Shown here: positions 1 through 8,962 of the stretch, piece by piece
How positions within the stretch are numbered: position 1 is the first letter of the stretch
How the letters are laid out: each line of letters opens with the position of its first letter
NCBI GenBank assembly: GCA_963662375.2
Contig: CAXXRP010000004.1
Location: 62,001-126,000, forward strand
Origin: UBA11612 sp963662375
GTDB taxonomy: Bacteria; Pseudomonadota; Alphaproteobacteria; Rhodospirillales; Rhodospirillaceae
Direction: 5' to 3'
Length of the DNA stretch: 64,000 nucleotides
The notes under the pieces: model-generated
Told to the model about the DNA's origin: nothing
What the model saw: only the letters and a program-made list of their open reading frames with translations
The model's database searches: none
Made by a program: the position numbers and the translations under genes

Positions 1-1
1 C

Positions 2-283
2 GTGGTAGTAAAACCCCGCCCGAAGGTCAAAAAACCGTCTATGTATAAAGTGCTGATGCTCAACGATGACTACACGCCAATGGAATTTGTCGTTCTAGTC
101 TTGGAACGGCATTTCGGAAAGAGTGCCGAAGACGCCACGCAGATCATGCTCCACGTGCACCAAAAAGGCGTGGGCATATGCGGCGTGTTCACTTTTGAGA
201 TCGCGGAGACGAAAGTAAATCAGACCATGGAGCTGGCGCGCAAAAATCAGCACCCGCTCCAATGCACGTTAGAGAAGGAGTAG
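2..283 (+). CDS. clpS: ATP-dependent Clp protease adaptor ClpS (5' end probably outside window)
   Basis: This is the adaptor that hands N-end-rule substrates to ClpA in the ClpAP protease. The core matches the family closely: the MYKVLMLNDDYTPMEFV segment (residues about 14-30), then the H-x-H-x-K-G-x-G substrate-pocket stretch (HVHQKGVGICG, about residues 51-61). The frame is open to the window edge; a GTG at position 2 could start translation, but relatives usually carry a longer acidic N-terminal tail, so the gene is probably cut by the window. It lies about 100 bp upstream of clpA on the same strand, the usual partner arrangement. Confidence 0.93.
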   Translation: MVVKPRPKVKKPSMYKVLMLNDDYTPMEFVVLVLERHFGKSAEDATQIMLHVHQKGVGICGVFTFEIAETKVNQTMELARKNQHPLQCTLEKE

Positions 284-390
284 CGGCGGACTTGGAGGAG
301 GGGCCCGCATCTACGTATTTAACTGAAGGGCTTATGGCCCGGCGCCAAAATGCTGGCGTGCGTTGCAGAAAAGGATAAGGCCCGTTGTCA

Positions 391-2745
391 ATGTTATCGC
401 AGAATTTGGAAAAAACCCTCCATGTCGCTTTGGCTGCCGCGGCTGAGCGGCGGCACGAATTCGCCACCCTGGAACATATGCTGCTCGCGTTATGCGATGA
501 CGACGATGCCGTAGCTGTCATGCGGGCGTGCAATATCGAAATCGACGATCTGCGCGAAAAAATCACTGACTTTCTTGGCGACGGATTGAACGACATTATC
601 TCTCTGGCGGTCGAAGACCCCAAACCGACTGCGGGCTTCCAGCGGGCGGTGCAACGGGCGGCTATACACGTGCAGTCTTCGGGGCGTGAAGAAGTGACCG
701 GTGCGAACGTTCTGGTCGCGTTGTTTTCTGAGCGCGAAAGCCACGCGGTTTACTTTCTGCAGACGCAGGATATGACGCGGCTGGATGCGGTGAACTACAT
801 CTCCCACGGAATCGCCAAGCGCGCGAGCACGTCCGAACGACGCACCGTCCACGGTGCAGATCAGGACGCGAAGTCCGAGGATATGGTTAAAAATGGGCGC
901 GAGGCGCTCACGGCATACTGCGTGGACCTGAATGAAAAGGCGCAACAGGGAAAGATCGATCCGCTCATCGGGCGCGAGAAAGAAATCGAACGTACAATCC
1001 AGATTTTGTGCCGAAGGACCAAAAACAACCCGCTTTATGTGGGTGATGCGGGCGTTGGCAAGACGGCCATTGCCGAAGGATTAGCCCGGCGCATCATCAA
1101 CAAAGACGTTCCGGAAGTTCTGTATAACGCCACCATTTTCGCACTCGACTTGGGGGCGCTTCTTGCCGGAACGCGCTATCGCGGCGACTTTGAAGAGCGC
1201 CTGAAAGCCGTTATCGCCGAGCTGGAGGGGTTGGAGGGCGCTGTAATGTTTATCGATGAAATTCATACTGTCATCGGTGCGGGTGCGACGTCCGGCGGAG
1301 CCATGGATGCCTCCAACCTTCTGAAGCCTGCGTTATCATCGGGCACGTTGCGGTGTATAGGCTCCACGACTTACAAAGAGTACCGCAACTACTTCGAGAA
1401 AGACCGGGCGCTCGTCCGCCGGTTCCAAAAGATCGACGTTTCCGAACCGTCTGTGGAAGACACCGTGAAGATTCTCAAGGGGCTCAAGCCGTACTATGAG
1501 AAATATCACAAGGTGCGTTACACGGCCGAGGCGCTACGAACCGCGGTAGAGCTTGCGGCTCGATATATCCAGGACTACAAGCTTCCGGATAAAGCCATAG
1601 ACGTGATGGACGAGGTGGGTGCTTTGCGCATGCTCCTTCCCGAGAGTAAGCGCCGCAAGGTTGTGTCGGTGAAGGATGTGGAAGATGTCGTTGCGACGAT
1701 GGCTCGGGTTCCTCCAAAGAGCGTCTCTCGCGACGATAAAAAATCTTTGCAGAACTTGGAGCGCGATCTAAAAACCATGGTGTTTGGTCAGGACAAAGCA
1801 ATCATCACTTTGTCGAGTTCCATCAAGCTGGCGCGCGCCGGGCTGCGTGAGCCGGAAAAGCCCATTGGTTGTTATCTTTTCTCTGGCCCGACGGGTGTCG
1901 GCAAAACTGAGGCCGCGCGGCAGTTGGCTAATTTTCTAGGAATCGAACTTCATCGGTTCGATATGTCTGAGTACATGGAACGGCATTCGGTTTCGCGGCT
2001 GATTGGCGCGCCGCCGGGTTACGTTGGTTTCGACCAAGGTGGACTGTTGACCGATGCCGTGGACCAGCATCCCCACTGCGTATTGTTGTTGGACGAGATC
2101 GAAAAGGCGCATCCAGACCTATTTAATATTCTTCTGCAGGTCATGGATTATGGCCAACTTACCGACCACACCGGCAAGAGCGTCAATTTTCGCAACGCCA
2201 TTTTGATCATGACAACTAATGCCGGCGCCGCGGATCTTGCCAAGAACGCCATTGGTTTTGAGCGTGACACCCGGGAAGGGGATGATAAAGAAGCGATCGA
2301 ACGCATGTTCACACCCGAATTCCGTAACCGCTTGGATGCAACTATTACCTTCTCAACCTTGGCGCCAGAGATTGTGGGCCGTGTTGTCGATAAGTTCGTA
2401 ATGCAGTTGGAGGGTCAGCTCTCGGACCGCAATGTTACAATTGAGCTGACGTCCGCGGCTCGCGACTGGCTAGCCAAGAAGGGCTACGATACCCGCATGG
2501 GCGTGCGGCCGCTTGGGCGTGTTATTCAGCAGGAGATCAAGAAGCCGTTGGCGGATCACCTCCTGTTTGGCGAACTTATTGCCGGTGGCCACGTCAAGGT
2601 CGATATCGAAGATGATAAAGTCAGTTTCGATATTACACCGGCGAAGGCCCCTCCCAAGAAAGGTTCAGGGAATGGGGACGGCAAACAAGATGCACCGGAC
2701 GTCTCTCGAGGCCCGCGTTCAAAGAAACGGGAAACGGTGAAGTAG
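391..2745 (+). CDS. clpA: ATP-dependent Clp protease ATP-binding subunit ClpA
   Basis: This AAA+ unfoldase feeds substrates to ClpP. The N-domain starts with LSQNLEKTLH and covers about residues 1-140. The first AAA+ module has Walker A GDAGVGKT (about residue 218) and the second GPTGVGKT (about 498). An IGF tripeptide near residue 622 is at the place of the ClpP-docking loop. The length of about 784 residues is normal for ClpA, which lacks the long middle domain of ClpB. The C-terminal 35 residues are lysine- and glycine-rich. A purine-rich ribosome-binding stretch (371-380) precedes both a TTG at 385 and the ATG at 391; I chose the ATG. The stop is only 3 bp from the convergent slipin stop. 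Confidence 0.96.
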   Translation: MLSQNLEKTLHVALAAAAERRHEFATLEHMLLALCDDDDAVAVMRACNIEIDDLREKITDFLGDGLNDIISLAVEDPKPTAGFQRAVQRAAIHVQSSGREEVTGANVLVALFSERESHAVYFLQTQDMTRLDAVNYISHGIAKRASTSERRTVHGADQDAKSEDMVKNGREALTAYCVDLNEKAQQGKIDPLIGREKEIERTIQILCRRTKNNPLYVGDAGVGKTAIAEGLARRIINKDVPEVLYNATIFALDLGALLAGTRYRGDFEERLKAVIAELEGLEGAVMFIDEIHTVIGAGATSGGAMDASNLLKPALSSGTLRCIGSTTYKEYRNYFEKDRALVRRFQKIDVSEPSVEDTVKILKGLKPYYEKYHKVRYTAEALRTAVELAARYIQDYKLPDKAIDVMDEVGALRMLLPESKRRKVVSVKDVEDVVATMARVPPKSVSRDDKKSLQNLERDLKTMVFGQDKAIITLSSSIKLARAGLREPEKPIGCYLFSGPTGVGKTEAARQLANFLGIELHRFDMSEYMERHSVSRLIGAPPGYVGFDQGGLLTDAVDQHPHCVLLLDEIEKAHPDLFNILLQVMDYGQLTDHTGKSVNFRNAILIMTTNAGAADLAKNAIGFERDTREGDDKEAIERMFTPEFRNRLDATITFSTLAPEIVGRVVDKFVMQLEGQLSDRNVTIELTSAARDWLAKKGYDTRMGVRPLGRVIQQEIKKPLADHLLFGELIAGGHVKVDIEDDKVSFDITPAKAPPKKGSGNGDGKQDAPDVSRGPRSKKRETVK

Positions 2746-2748
2746 GGC

Positions 2749-3510
2749 TTAACGCTCGCCTCCGAGCCTCGACAATATTTTCCCCAACTCCACGGGGAAC
2801 GGAAACACAATCGTGGAGTTCTTTTCCCCGGCGATGGTGGCGAGTGTTGTCAGATACCGCAGCTGCATTGCTTCCGGGTTCTTGCTCAGAATTTCCGCTG
2901 CCTCGAAGAGCTTTTGGGCCGCCTGTTGTTCGCCTTCGGCGCTGATGACTTTAGCTCTCCGTTCGCGCTCGGCTTCGGCTTGCCGGGCAATAGCCCGAAT
3001 CATGTTCTCGTTCAGGTCGACATGCTTAATCTCGACGTTGGCGACCTTTATGCCCCACGCGTCTGTCTGAGCATCCAGAATTTCCTGAATGTCGACATTT
3101 AGCCTGTCTCTTTCCGCCAGCATTTCATCCAACTCGTGCTTACCGAGCACGGACCTCAGTGTTGTTTGCGCCAACTGACTGATGGCGTCGAGATAATTTT
3201 CAACCTCAATGATTGCCCGTTCCGGATTGAGCACGCGAAAATACATGACGGCGTTAACGCGGACGGAAACGTTGTCGCGAGAGATCACGTCTTGGGTGGG
3301 CACGTCGAGGGCGACGGTGCGCAAATCAGTACGCACCATTTGTTGGACCACGGGAATCAGGATGATGATACCGGGACCCTTGACGCTCGTAAAACGCCCA
3401 AGCGTGAACACAACGCCGCGTTGATATTCCCGCAGAATCTTGACGGCGGAGGCTAAAAACACAAGGAGAATAATGCTGATCGCAAAATAGAAACCGAAAC
3501 TGGAAAACAT
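2749..3510 (-). CDS. Slipin / stomatin-like SPFH-domain membrane protein
   Basis: The protein is a membrane-anchored scaffold of the stomatin/prohibitin class. An N-terminal hydrophobic segment (about residues 5-25) is followed by an SPFH domain beginning LREYQRGVVFTLGRF, and the second half contains the charged helical AEAERERRAKVISAEGEQQA region typical of slipins. It is 253 residues, the normal size. It sits 12 bp downstream of the nfeD-type gene on the same strand, forming the conserved slipin/NfeD operon. In studied archaeal homologues the NfeD-type protease cleaves the stomatin partner; whether that occurs here is inference. Confidence 0.9.
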   Translation of the reverse strand: MFSSFGFYFAISIILLVFLASAVKILREYQRGVVFTLGRFTSVKGPGIIILIPVVQQMVRTDLRTVALDVPTQDVISRDNVSVRVNAVMYFRVLNPERAIIEVENYLDAISQLAQTTLRSVLGKHELDEMLAERDRLNVDIQEILDAQTDAWGIKVANVEIKHVDLNENMIRAIARQAEAERERRAKVISAEGEQQAAQKLFEAAEILSKNPEAMQLRYLTTLATIAGEKNSTIVFPFPVELGKILSRLGGER

Positions 3511-3522
3511 GGCGCCCCTCCC

Positions 3523-4923
3523 TTAAGTTTTTGTATTTGTTTCTGGTTCGACTTGAAGTGTATGGCCTTCCATTGACGTGACGCGAGCGTTTTGGCCCGA
3601 GGCCATCGGTGCAACGCTGACAGCGTGCCATCTTTCACCATGGACAAACACGTGTCCACCCGCGCCTTGCCAGTCCTGAACCACACCCACTTGTCCGATC
3701 ATCTGGTCGGGGCCACTAATAACCTGGCGCCTTTGGGATGAAATGGCCATGCGCACCACAATCAGCGAAAAGGCGAGGGCACTCGCTGCGGTTCCCACCA
3801 CGATGGGCCACGATATGGCAAACGCCGGTGAGTCCGTATCAAGAAAAATCGCCGCGCCCAGAACGAACGCGAAGGCGCCGCCGATGCCCAGCGCGCCGAA
3901 CGAGGGCGCAAAGGCTTCCGCGACCATGAGAATTAGGCCCAGCACCACCAAGCCCACGCCAGCGTAATTCACCGGTAATGCGGCCAGGGCATAGAGGCCG
4001 ATGATGAGGCAAATCGCCCCGATTGTTCCTGGGTAGAGAGCACCTGGATTCATGAACTCAAAAATGAGTCCATACACGCCGATCATCATCAATATCAGCG
4101 CAATGTTCGGATTGGTGATTGCCCCTAAAAGTTTGGTTCTCCAGTCTGGCTCGATGACTGCAAGCTCAAGGTCTTTGGTGTTCAACAGTACGTCGGCGCC
4201 GTTGAGCTGCACGGCGCGGCCCTCGATCTGCGCCAGCAGATCGGTCGTGCTGATCGCCACAATGTCGACAACCCGTTGTTCTAGGGCATCCTCGGCGGAA
4301 AGACTGGCGGCTTGTCGTACCGCCTTTTCCGCCCAATCTGCGTTGCGCCCGCGCATCTGGGCTAAAGAACGTATATAAGCGACAGCATCGTTAACGGCCT
4401 TCGCCTCTTTGGCGTTTTCGGGCATAGGCGGGGCCGGTTCCGGTTGGGTGTTCTCATCGTTAGCTGTATCATCGCCTTTGGGATCGGCTTTAGAGGGCTG
4501 CGGGAGGCCGGGGATTCCTCCGAGCTGCACAGGCGTTGCCGCGCCGAGGTTAGTTCCCGGCATCATTGCGGAGATATGGCTGGCGTAAAGAATATAGGTG
4601 CCGGCACTCGCGGCGCGCGCGCCGGAAGGGCTCACGTAAGTAGCAACGGGAACTGGTGAAGCGAGAATATCGCGAATGATCTCGCGCATGGAAGTGTCAA
4701 GACCGCCCGGAGTATCTATGCGCAGGATAACCAGCGAAGCGCGTTGCGCGGCGGCAGACGTGAGGCCCTTGGAAATATAAGACGCTGTTGCGGGCCCGAT
4801 GGCGCCGTGGACACGTAGCACAATCGCCGTGTCCCCGGGGTGAGGTTCCGCGGCGCGCAAGCCCTCAACCCACAAACCAAGGGTCAGCAGGAGGAGCGCG
4901 GCCATCACCTTCCTTAGAGCCAT
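3523..4923 (-). CDS. NfeD-family membrane serine protease (ClpP-like domain plus NfeD domain)
   Basis: A signal peptide (residues 1-24) is followed by a ClpP-like serine protease domain containing SPSGARAASAGTY, with Ser106 as the expected nucleophile, and a downstream Lys in the WAEKAVRQ region as the likely general base. A low-complexity acidic/proline insert lies around residues 140-170. Several membrane segments follow (about residues 265-390), and a small C-terminal beta-barrel NfeD domain ends the protein. The long 466-residue form is the protease-containing class. It is the first gene of a two-gene operon with slipin, suggesting membrane protein quality control. Confidence 0.9.
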   Translation of the reverse strand: MALRKVMAALLLLTLGLWVEGLRAAEPHPGDTAIVLRVHGAIGPATASYISKGLTSAAAQRASLVILRIDTPGGLDTSMREIIRDILASPVPVATYVSPSGARAASAGTYILYASHISAMMPGTNLGAATPVQLGGIPGLPQPSKADPKGDDTANDENTQPEPAPPMPENAKEAKAVNDAVAYIRSLAQMRGRNADWAEKAVRQAASLSAEDALEQRVVDIVAISTTDLLAQIEGRAVQLNGADVLLNTKDLELAVIEPDWRTKLLGAITNPNIALILMMIGVYGLIFEFMNPGALYPGTIGAICLIIGLYALAALPVNYAGVGLVVLGLILMVAEAFAPSFGALGIGGAFAFVLGAAIFLDTDSPAFAISWPIVVGTAASALAFSLIVVRMAISSQRRQVISGPDQMIGQVGVVQDWQGAGGHVFVHGERWHAVSVAPMASGQNARVTSMEGHTLQVEPETNTKT

Positions 4924-4996
4924 GTCGTCACTATAGACCCAGACACGCCGAGTTTCACCACTCTCAATGGCCTGCAGTTCGACATAGGCTGAGCGG

Positions 4997-5036
4997 CGAA
5001 AGAAAACGCCCCGCCGGGGAGGACAGGCGAGGCGTT
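4997..5036 (-). terminator. Rho-independent terminator of glnA
   Basis: Read on the minus strand just after the glnA stop, positions 5036-5005 form an 11-bp stem with one mismatch and a 10-nt loop. It is followed by a T-rich run (TTTTCTTT, 5004-4997). The position 28 bp past the stop codon fits transcription termination of glnBA. Confidence 0.8.
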
Positions 5037-5064
5037 GAAAGCCAAGGAAACGAACCTCGATTCC

Positions 5065-6474
5065 TTAAACGCTGTAATACATTTCGTATTCCACTGGATG
5101 CGGCGTGATTTCAAAGCGCACCACTTCGTCCATCTTCAGGCTGATGTACCCGTCAATCATATCGCTGGTGAATACGTCGCCGGCAGTCAGGAAGTCGCGG
5201 TCGGCATCAAGATTTTCTAGAGCCTCGCGCAAGCTACCGCAAACCGTCGGCACGCCGGTTAATTCCTCGGGCGGCAGGTCGTACAGGTTCTTGTCGATGG
5301 GATCGCCCGGATGGATTTTGTTTTTGACGCCGTCCATGCCGGCCATAAGCATGGCTGAAAATCCCAAATATGGATTTGTTGACGGGTCAGGAAAGCGTAC
5401 TTCCACGCGCTTACCCTTAGGATTGGCAACGTGTGGAATGCGGCAAGCCGCTGACCGGTTATTCGCCGAATAGGCCAACAATACCGGCGCTTCGTAGCCC
5501 ATCACCAGACGTTTATAGCTGTTGGTGGTTGGGTTGGTAAAAGCGTTAATGGCTTTCGCGTGTTTAATAACCCCGCCAATGTAGTGGAGGCAGGTTTCGG
5601 AAAGATCGGCGTACCCGGACCCCGCGAAGACGTTCTTGTCACCTTTAAAGATAGACTGGTGCACGTGCATGCCTGAACCGTTGTCCTGGAATACGGGCTT
5701 TGGCATGAAGGTTGCGGTTTTGCCGTAGGAATGGGCAACCATGTGCACGACGTACTTGTACAGCTGCATGCTGTCGCCCATTTTCAACAGAGTGTTGAAT
5801 TTGATACCTAGTTCATGTTGTGCGGGCGCTACTTCATGGTGATGCTTTTCCATAGCCACGCCCATTTCGGCAAGAACGGATACGATTTCAGAACGCAGAT
5901 CCTGGGCGCTATCCACGGGCGCAACCGGGAAGTACCCGCCCTTTGGACGGGGACGGTGGCCGGGGTTACCTTCTTCGAACGCACGCCCGTCATTGTACGG
6001 ACCTTCTTCACTGTCAATGGCAAAGAACATATTGTTCGGCGCCGTAGAGTAGCGCACATCATCGAATATGAAGAACTCGGCCTCCGGTCCGAAATACGCC
6101 GTATCGCCGATTCCGGTTGACGAAAGATAGTCCAAAGCCTTGCGTGCAATACTGCGAGGGCATCGGTTATAAAGCTGTCCCGTGGCCGGCTCGATGGTAT
6201 CGCAGAACAAGATGAGTGTGGGCTGAGCCGTAAACGGATCCAGCACAGCCGTCGACAAGTCCGGTTTCAAATTCATGTCGGACTTATTGATATCTTTCCA
6301 GCCGGCAATAGACGAGCCGTCGAACATAATGCCGTCCGTCAGCGTATCTTCATCGACGGCGTCCACATATTGGGCCGTGTGCTGCCACTTGCCCACCGGA
6401 TTCGTGAAGCGGAAATCAACGTATTTGACTTCCTTTTCCTTTATCATATCCAAGACTTTTTTGACGTCTGACAT
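5065..6474 (-). CDS. glnA: Glutamine synthetase, type I
   Basis: The enzyme makes glutamine from glutamate, ammonia and ATP. The sequence has the GSI signatures: FDGSSIAGW near the N-terminus, the catalytic KPVFQDNGSGMHVHQS region, and NRSAACRIP. KNLYDLPPEE near the C-terminus carries the tyrosine adenylylated by GlnE in proteobacteria. The length of 469 residues is standard for GSI. It lies 150 bp downstream of glnB on the same strand, the usual alphaproteobacterial glnBA arrangement, and a purine-rich CAGGAAAG precedes the ATG. PII-dependent adenylylation and NtrBC transcriptional control are expected from the family; the ntr genes lie at the other end of the window. Confidence 0.97.
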   Translation of the reverse strand: MSDVKKVLDMIKEKEVKYVDFRFTNPVGKWQHTAQYVDAVDEDTLTDGIMFDGSSIAGWKDINKSDMNLKPDLSTAVLDPFTAQPTLILFCDTIEPATGQLYNRCPRSIARKALDYLSSTGIGDTAYFGPEAEFFIFDDVRYSTAPNNMFFAIDSEEGPYNDGRAFEEGNPGHRPRPKGGYFPVAPVDSAQDLRSEIVSVLAEMGVAMEKHHHEVAPAQHELGIKFNTLLKMGDSMQLYKYVVHMVAHSYGKTATFMPKPVFQDNGSGMHVHQSIFKGDKNVFAGSGYADLSETCLHYIGGVIKHAKAINAFTNPTTNSYKRLVMGYEAPVLLAYSANNRSAACRIPHVANPKGKRVEVRFPDPSTNPYLGFSAMLMAGMDGVKNKIHPGDPIDKNLYDLPPEELTGVPTVCGSLREALENLDADRDFLTAGDVFTSDMIDGYISLKMDEVVRFEITPHPVEYEMYYSV

Positions 6475-6624
6475 TGTGCTTTCCTGTTCCTGCCATTCGC
6501 GTTTGTGATGTTTTAGGTGGGGGCAGAGTTGGGCCTGCTCTTTAGAGTTTCATTCTTGATCTGCGGGGTGTGGTCGTTGCCGGCGTATTGACTATGCTCC
6601 GGCCAAGTACTTTTAGGATCCGGT

Positions 6625-6963
6625 TCAGACGGCGTCGGTGCCGCGTTCTCCGGTTCTGATCCGAATTGCGTCCTCAACAGCGTAGACAAATATCTTGCCG
6701 TCTCCAATCCGCCCGGTGTTCGCGGCCTTTTGGATGGCTTCCACTGCCCGTACGAGCATGTTGTCATCCATGACGATCTCGATTTTCATTTTCGGGAGGA
6801 AATCAACAACGTATTCGGCACCCCGATAGAGCTCCGTGTGTCCCTTCTGGCGGCCGAATCCTTTGGCTTCGGTAACAGTAACGCCCTGCAGGCCTACATT
6901 GTACAGGGCCTCCTTCACCTCGTCGAGTTTGAAGGGTTTAATGATGGCTTCGATTTTTTTCAT
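6625..6963 (-). CDS. glnB: Nitrogen regulatory protein P-II (GlnB)
   Basis: This small trimeric signal protein senses 2-oxoglutarate, ATP and glutamine status and controls NtrB and GlnE. Starting at the ATG at 6963 gives 112 residues, the exact family length, beginning MKKIEAIIKPFKLDEVKEAL. Tyr51 in RGAEYVVDF is the uridylylation site on the T-loop. The C-terminal TGRIGDGKIFV signature is complete. An in-frame upstream ATG adds 7 residues but breaks the conserved N-terminus, so it was not chosen. It forms an operon with glnA. Confidence 0.96.
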   Translation of the reverse strand: MKKIEAIIKPFKLDEVKEALYNVGLQGVTVTEAKGFGRQKGHTELYRGAEYVVDFLPKMKIEIVMDDNMLVRAVEAIQKAANTGRIGDGKIFVYAVEDAIRIRTGERGTDAV

Positions 6964-7031
6964 GTTTTTGTGCGCCTCTCCCATGTGCTACGGGGCGCCC
7001 CGGACGTCGGCTCGCGACACTACGTGTGTTT

Positions 7032-7065
7032 AGTCATGCCAAGTACGCTTCAAGAGTCATGCCAA
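7032..7065 (-). promoter_or_regulatory. Direct repeat with sigma-54-like -24 element upstream of glnB
   Basis: On the minus strand TTGGCATGACT occurs twice (7065-7055 and 7042-7032), 23 bp apart and about 70-100 bp upstream of the glnB start. The upstream copy continues as TGGCATGACTCTTGAA, close to the sigma-54 consensus TGGCAC-N5-TTGC except that the -12 element reads TTGA rather than TTGC. glnB promoters of related bacteria are often sigma-54/NtrC controlled. The spacing is right but the -12 mismatch makes this tentative, and the repeat could instead be a regulator-binding pair. Confidence 0.35.
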
Positions 7066-7601
7066 CTCGCTGATGCGGGGTATTGCGGGGAGATTCACCG
7101 TCCGCGACGTCTAATCGTGCGGCGTTTGGGTCAATTTTGCCCAAGAAGAAAACAGAATGATTATTTCTTGGGCAGATTTGGCGGATTGAGCCTTTGGCGG
7201 AGTGACAAGTCAGTCTGATAAATCAACACTCTTGACTGGGGCAGCACCCGGCGTTGGAACGTGGCACAACAGAACCGTCTAGTATTTGGAGCTAAGATGA
7301 AGCGGCGGTTACTTGAATGGCTTTTCAAGACAGCCAGGGACCTTAAAAGCGGCGTTCTGGACGTCACGTGGGGGTGAGCTTGGGAATGGCCACCATCCCT
7401 AAAAACGGGGCCGAAGACCCCGCACGCCCAGCCAAGCTGGCGTTTGGCAAATGGCCCGTGCATAAAGCGCGGTCGAGCCCAATCTGGCTGATTCCCCTTT
7501 GGCGAGGTCGCTTGACGGCTGCCGGGAAAAGGGGGTACGAACCGCATCGCGCCTGCGGGCGCTGATAGTGGGACGCGGCGGGCTGGTCCGGGCGCCTCTG
7601 T
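7066..7601. other. Intergenic region between glnB and tRNA-His, no gene seen
   Basis: About 535 bp lie between the glnB upstream region and tRNA-His. Open frames here have no conserved start, ribosome-binding site or recognisable protein. A GC-rich inverted repeat (GGGGCCGAAGACCCC, around 7407) is present without a clear T-run. A TTGACG at 7512 could be a weak -35 box for the tRNA. Confidence 0.4.
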
Positions 7602-7679
7602 GGCGGGTATAGCTCAGTCGGTTAGAGCGCCTGGTTGTGGTCCAGGAGGTCACGGGTTCGAATCCCGTTACTCGCCCCA
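7602..7679 (+). tRNA. tRNA-His (anticodon GTG)
   Basis: The full cloverleaf can be drawn: acceptor GCGGGTA pairing with TACTCGC (one G-T wobble), D arm, anticodon loop with GTG, and T arm with TTCGAAT. An extra G at 7602 pairs with discriminator C73, the G-1:C73 identity element of tRNA-His. CCA (7677-7679) is encoded. Confidence 0.96.
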
Positions 7680-7820
7680 CTTTCCCTCGAAAAATGCAGG
7701 GCTGAGTTTCCGGCGGTTGTACTGCACAGTCGCTTCGAGAAAATGACTTCAACGGAAAACGTTCATAAACGGTAGTATAATACCGTTCTAAGACCATCTG
7801 ATTTTATTTATTATTTCCCG

Positions 7821-7848
7821 TTGACTTTGTCTCGGATGTTTCCATAAT
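7821..7848 (+). promoter_or_regulatory. Probable sigma-70-type promoter of rplM-rpsI
   Basis: A TTGACT -35 box (7821-7826) and CATAAT -10 box (7843-7848) are separated by 16 bp, with an AT-rich stretch just upstream. They lie about 80 bp before the rplM start, leaving room for an untranslated leader. The assignment rests on consensus similarity only. Confidence 0.55.
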
Positions 7849-7929
7849 GCGCGCGTTTTCCCGAGGGGTGGTTGCAGCGCCAGATCTCCGTCAAATCGAA
7901 AAAAAGCTATCCAGCAATAGAGAATAGCA

Positions 7930-8391
7930 ATGAGAACCTACTCAGCTAAGCCTACCGACGTGCAGAGGAAGTGGTTTATCGTCGACGCGGACGGCATCGT
8001 TCTTGGCCGTATGGCGGCGATCGTCGCCCAAATCCTGCGCGGCAAGCACAAAACCATGTACACGCCGCATATCGACACTGGTGACTATGTGGTGATCGTG
8101 AACGCCGAAAAAGTGAAGCTCACGGGCCATAAAGCCGAGCAGCGCATTTTTTATTGGCACTCAGGTTATCCCGGCGGGATCAAGGAGCACACCCCGCGCC
8201 GGACGTTGTCGGGCCGTTTTCCCGAACGCGTTATCCAACGTGCGGTGGAGCGCATGATGCCCAAGGACAGCCCTTTGGCGCGTGCCCAGTTGAAGAAATT
8301 GAAGGTTTACGCAGGCGCGGAGCATCCCCACGAGGCGCAGAGCCCAGAGGTTATGGATCTCGCCAGCCGCAATCGTAAGAACAAGCCCTAA
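7930..8391 (+). CDS. rplM: 50S ribosomal protein L13
   Basis: L13 binds 23S rRNA early in 50S assembly. The 153-residue sequence begins MRTYSAKPTDVQRKWFIVDA and contains the family signature around GMMP (here VERMMPKDSPLARAQLKKLKVY). It is followed 17 bp later by rpsI, the universal rplM-rpsI operon. Confidence 0.97.
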   Translation: MRTYSAKPTDVQRKWFIVDADGIVLGRMAAIVAQILRGKHKTMYTPHIDTGDYVVIVNAEKVKLTGHKAEQRIFYWHSGYPGGIKEHTPRRTLSGRFPERVIQRAVERMMPKDSPLARAQLKKLKVYAGAEHPHEAQSPEVMDLASRNRKNKP

Positions 8392-8408
8392 GAGCAGGAT
8401 AAGTTTCC

Positions 8409-8882
8409 ATGGCCGAGGAAACACAATCGTTGGAAGATGTTAAGGTGCTGGTTGAAGCTGCGGCAGCGCCGAAAGTGGAGCCGAAACGTGATGCCCAAGG
8501 GCGCTCCTACGCCACCGGGAAGCGTAAGAATGCGGTCGCCCGCGTTTGGGTGAAGCCCGGAAAAGGACGTATCTTGGTGAACAACCGTGAATTGGAGAAC
8601 TATTTTGTCCGTCCAGTTCTGCGCATGATCATTAATCAGCCATTTGTCGTAACCAACCGTGCGGGTGAATTTGACGTGGTCTGCACGGTGTCCGGCGGTG
8701 GCTTGTCGGGGCAGGCAGGCGCGGTCCGTCATGGGATCTCGAAGGCGCTCATGTATTATGAGCCCGAGCTCCGCCCGACGTTGAAGGCGGGCGGGTTCCT
8801 GACGCGCGATTCACGTATCGTGGAGCGCAAGAAGTACGGCCGTATGAAAGCGCGCCGCAGCTTCCAGTTCTCGAAGCGCTAG
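8409..8882 (+). CDS. rpsI: 30S ribosomal protein S9
   Basis: S9 sits in the 30S head and its basic tail contacts P-site tRNA. The protein has a short acidic N-terminal extension of about 35 residues, common in alphaproteobacteria, then the core YATGKRKNAVARVW and GGGLSGQAGAVRHGI. It ends in the conserved R-F-Q-F-S-K-R type tail (SFQFSKR). It is second in the rplM operon and is followed by a clear terminator. Confidence 0.97.
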   Translation: MAEETQSLEDVKVLVEAAAAPKVEPKRDAQGRSYATGKRKNAVARVWVKPGKGRILVNNRELENYFVRPVLRMIINQPFVVTNRAGEFDVVCTVSGGGLSGQAGAVRHGISKALMYYEPELRPTLKAGGFLTRDSRIVERKKYGRMKARRSFQFSKR

Positions 8883-8909
8883 AACGCGAACGTACGTGTT
8901 TTGGAAAGA

Positions 8910-8938
8910 GCGCTTCGGGCAGCCGAGGCGCCCTTTTT
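8910..8938 (+). terminator. Rho-independent terminator of rplM-rpsI
   Basis: A 9-bp stem (8910-8918 with 8923-8931, one G-T wobble) closes a GCAG loop and is followed by CCTTTTT. It is 28 bp past the rpsI stop. Confidence 0.85.
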
Positions 8939-8962
8939 CATTTCCGGAACCAGGAGCGGAAA

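Noticed and set aside
7602..7679. Protein-like reading GGGIRTHD/TGFEPVTSW-type peptides around the tRNA genes (7.6, 20.9 and 46 kb)
   Set aside because: These are the well-known false peptides produced by translating tRNA T-arm sequence.
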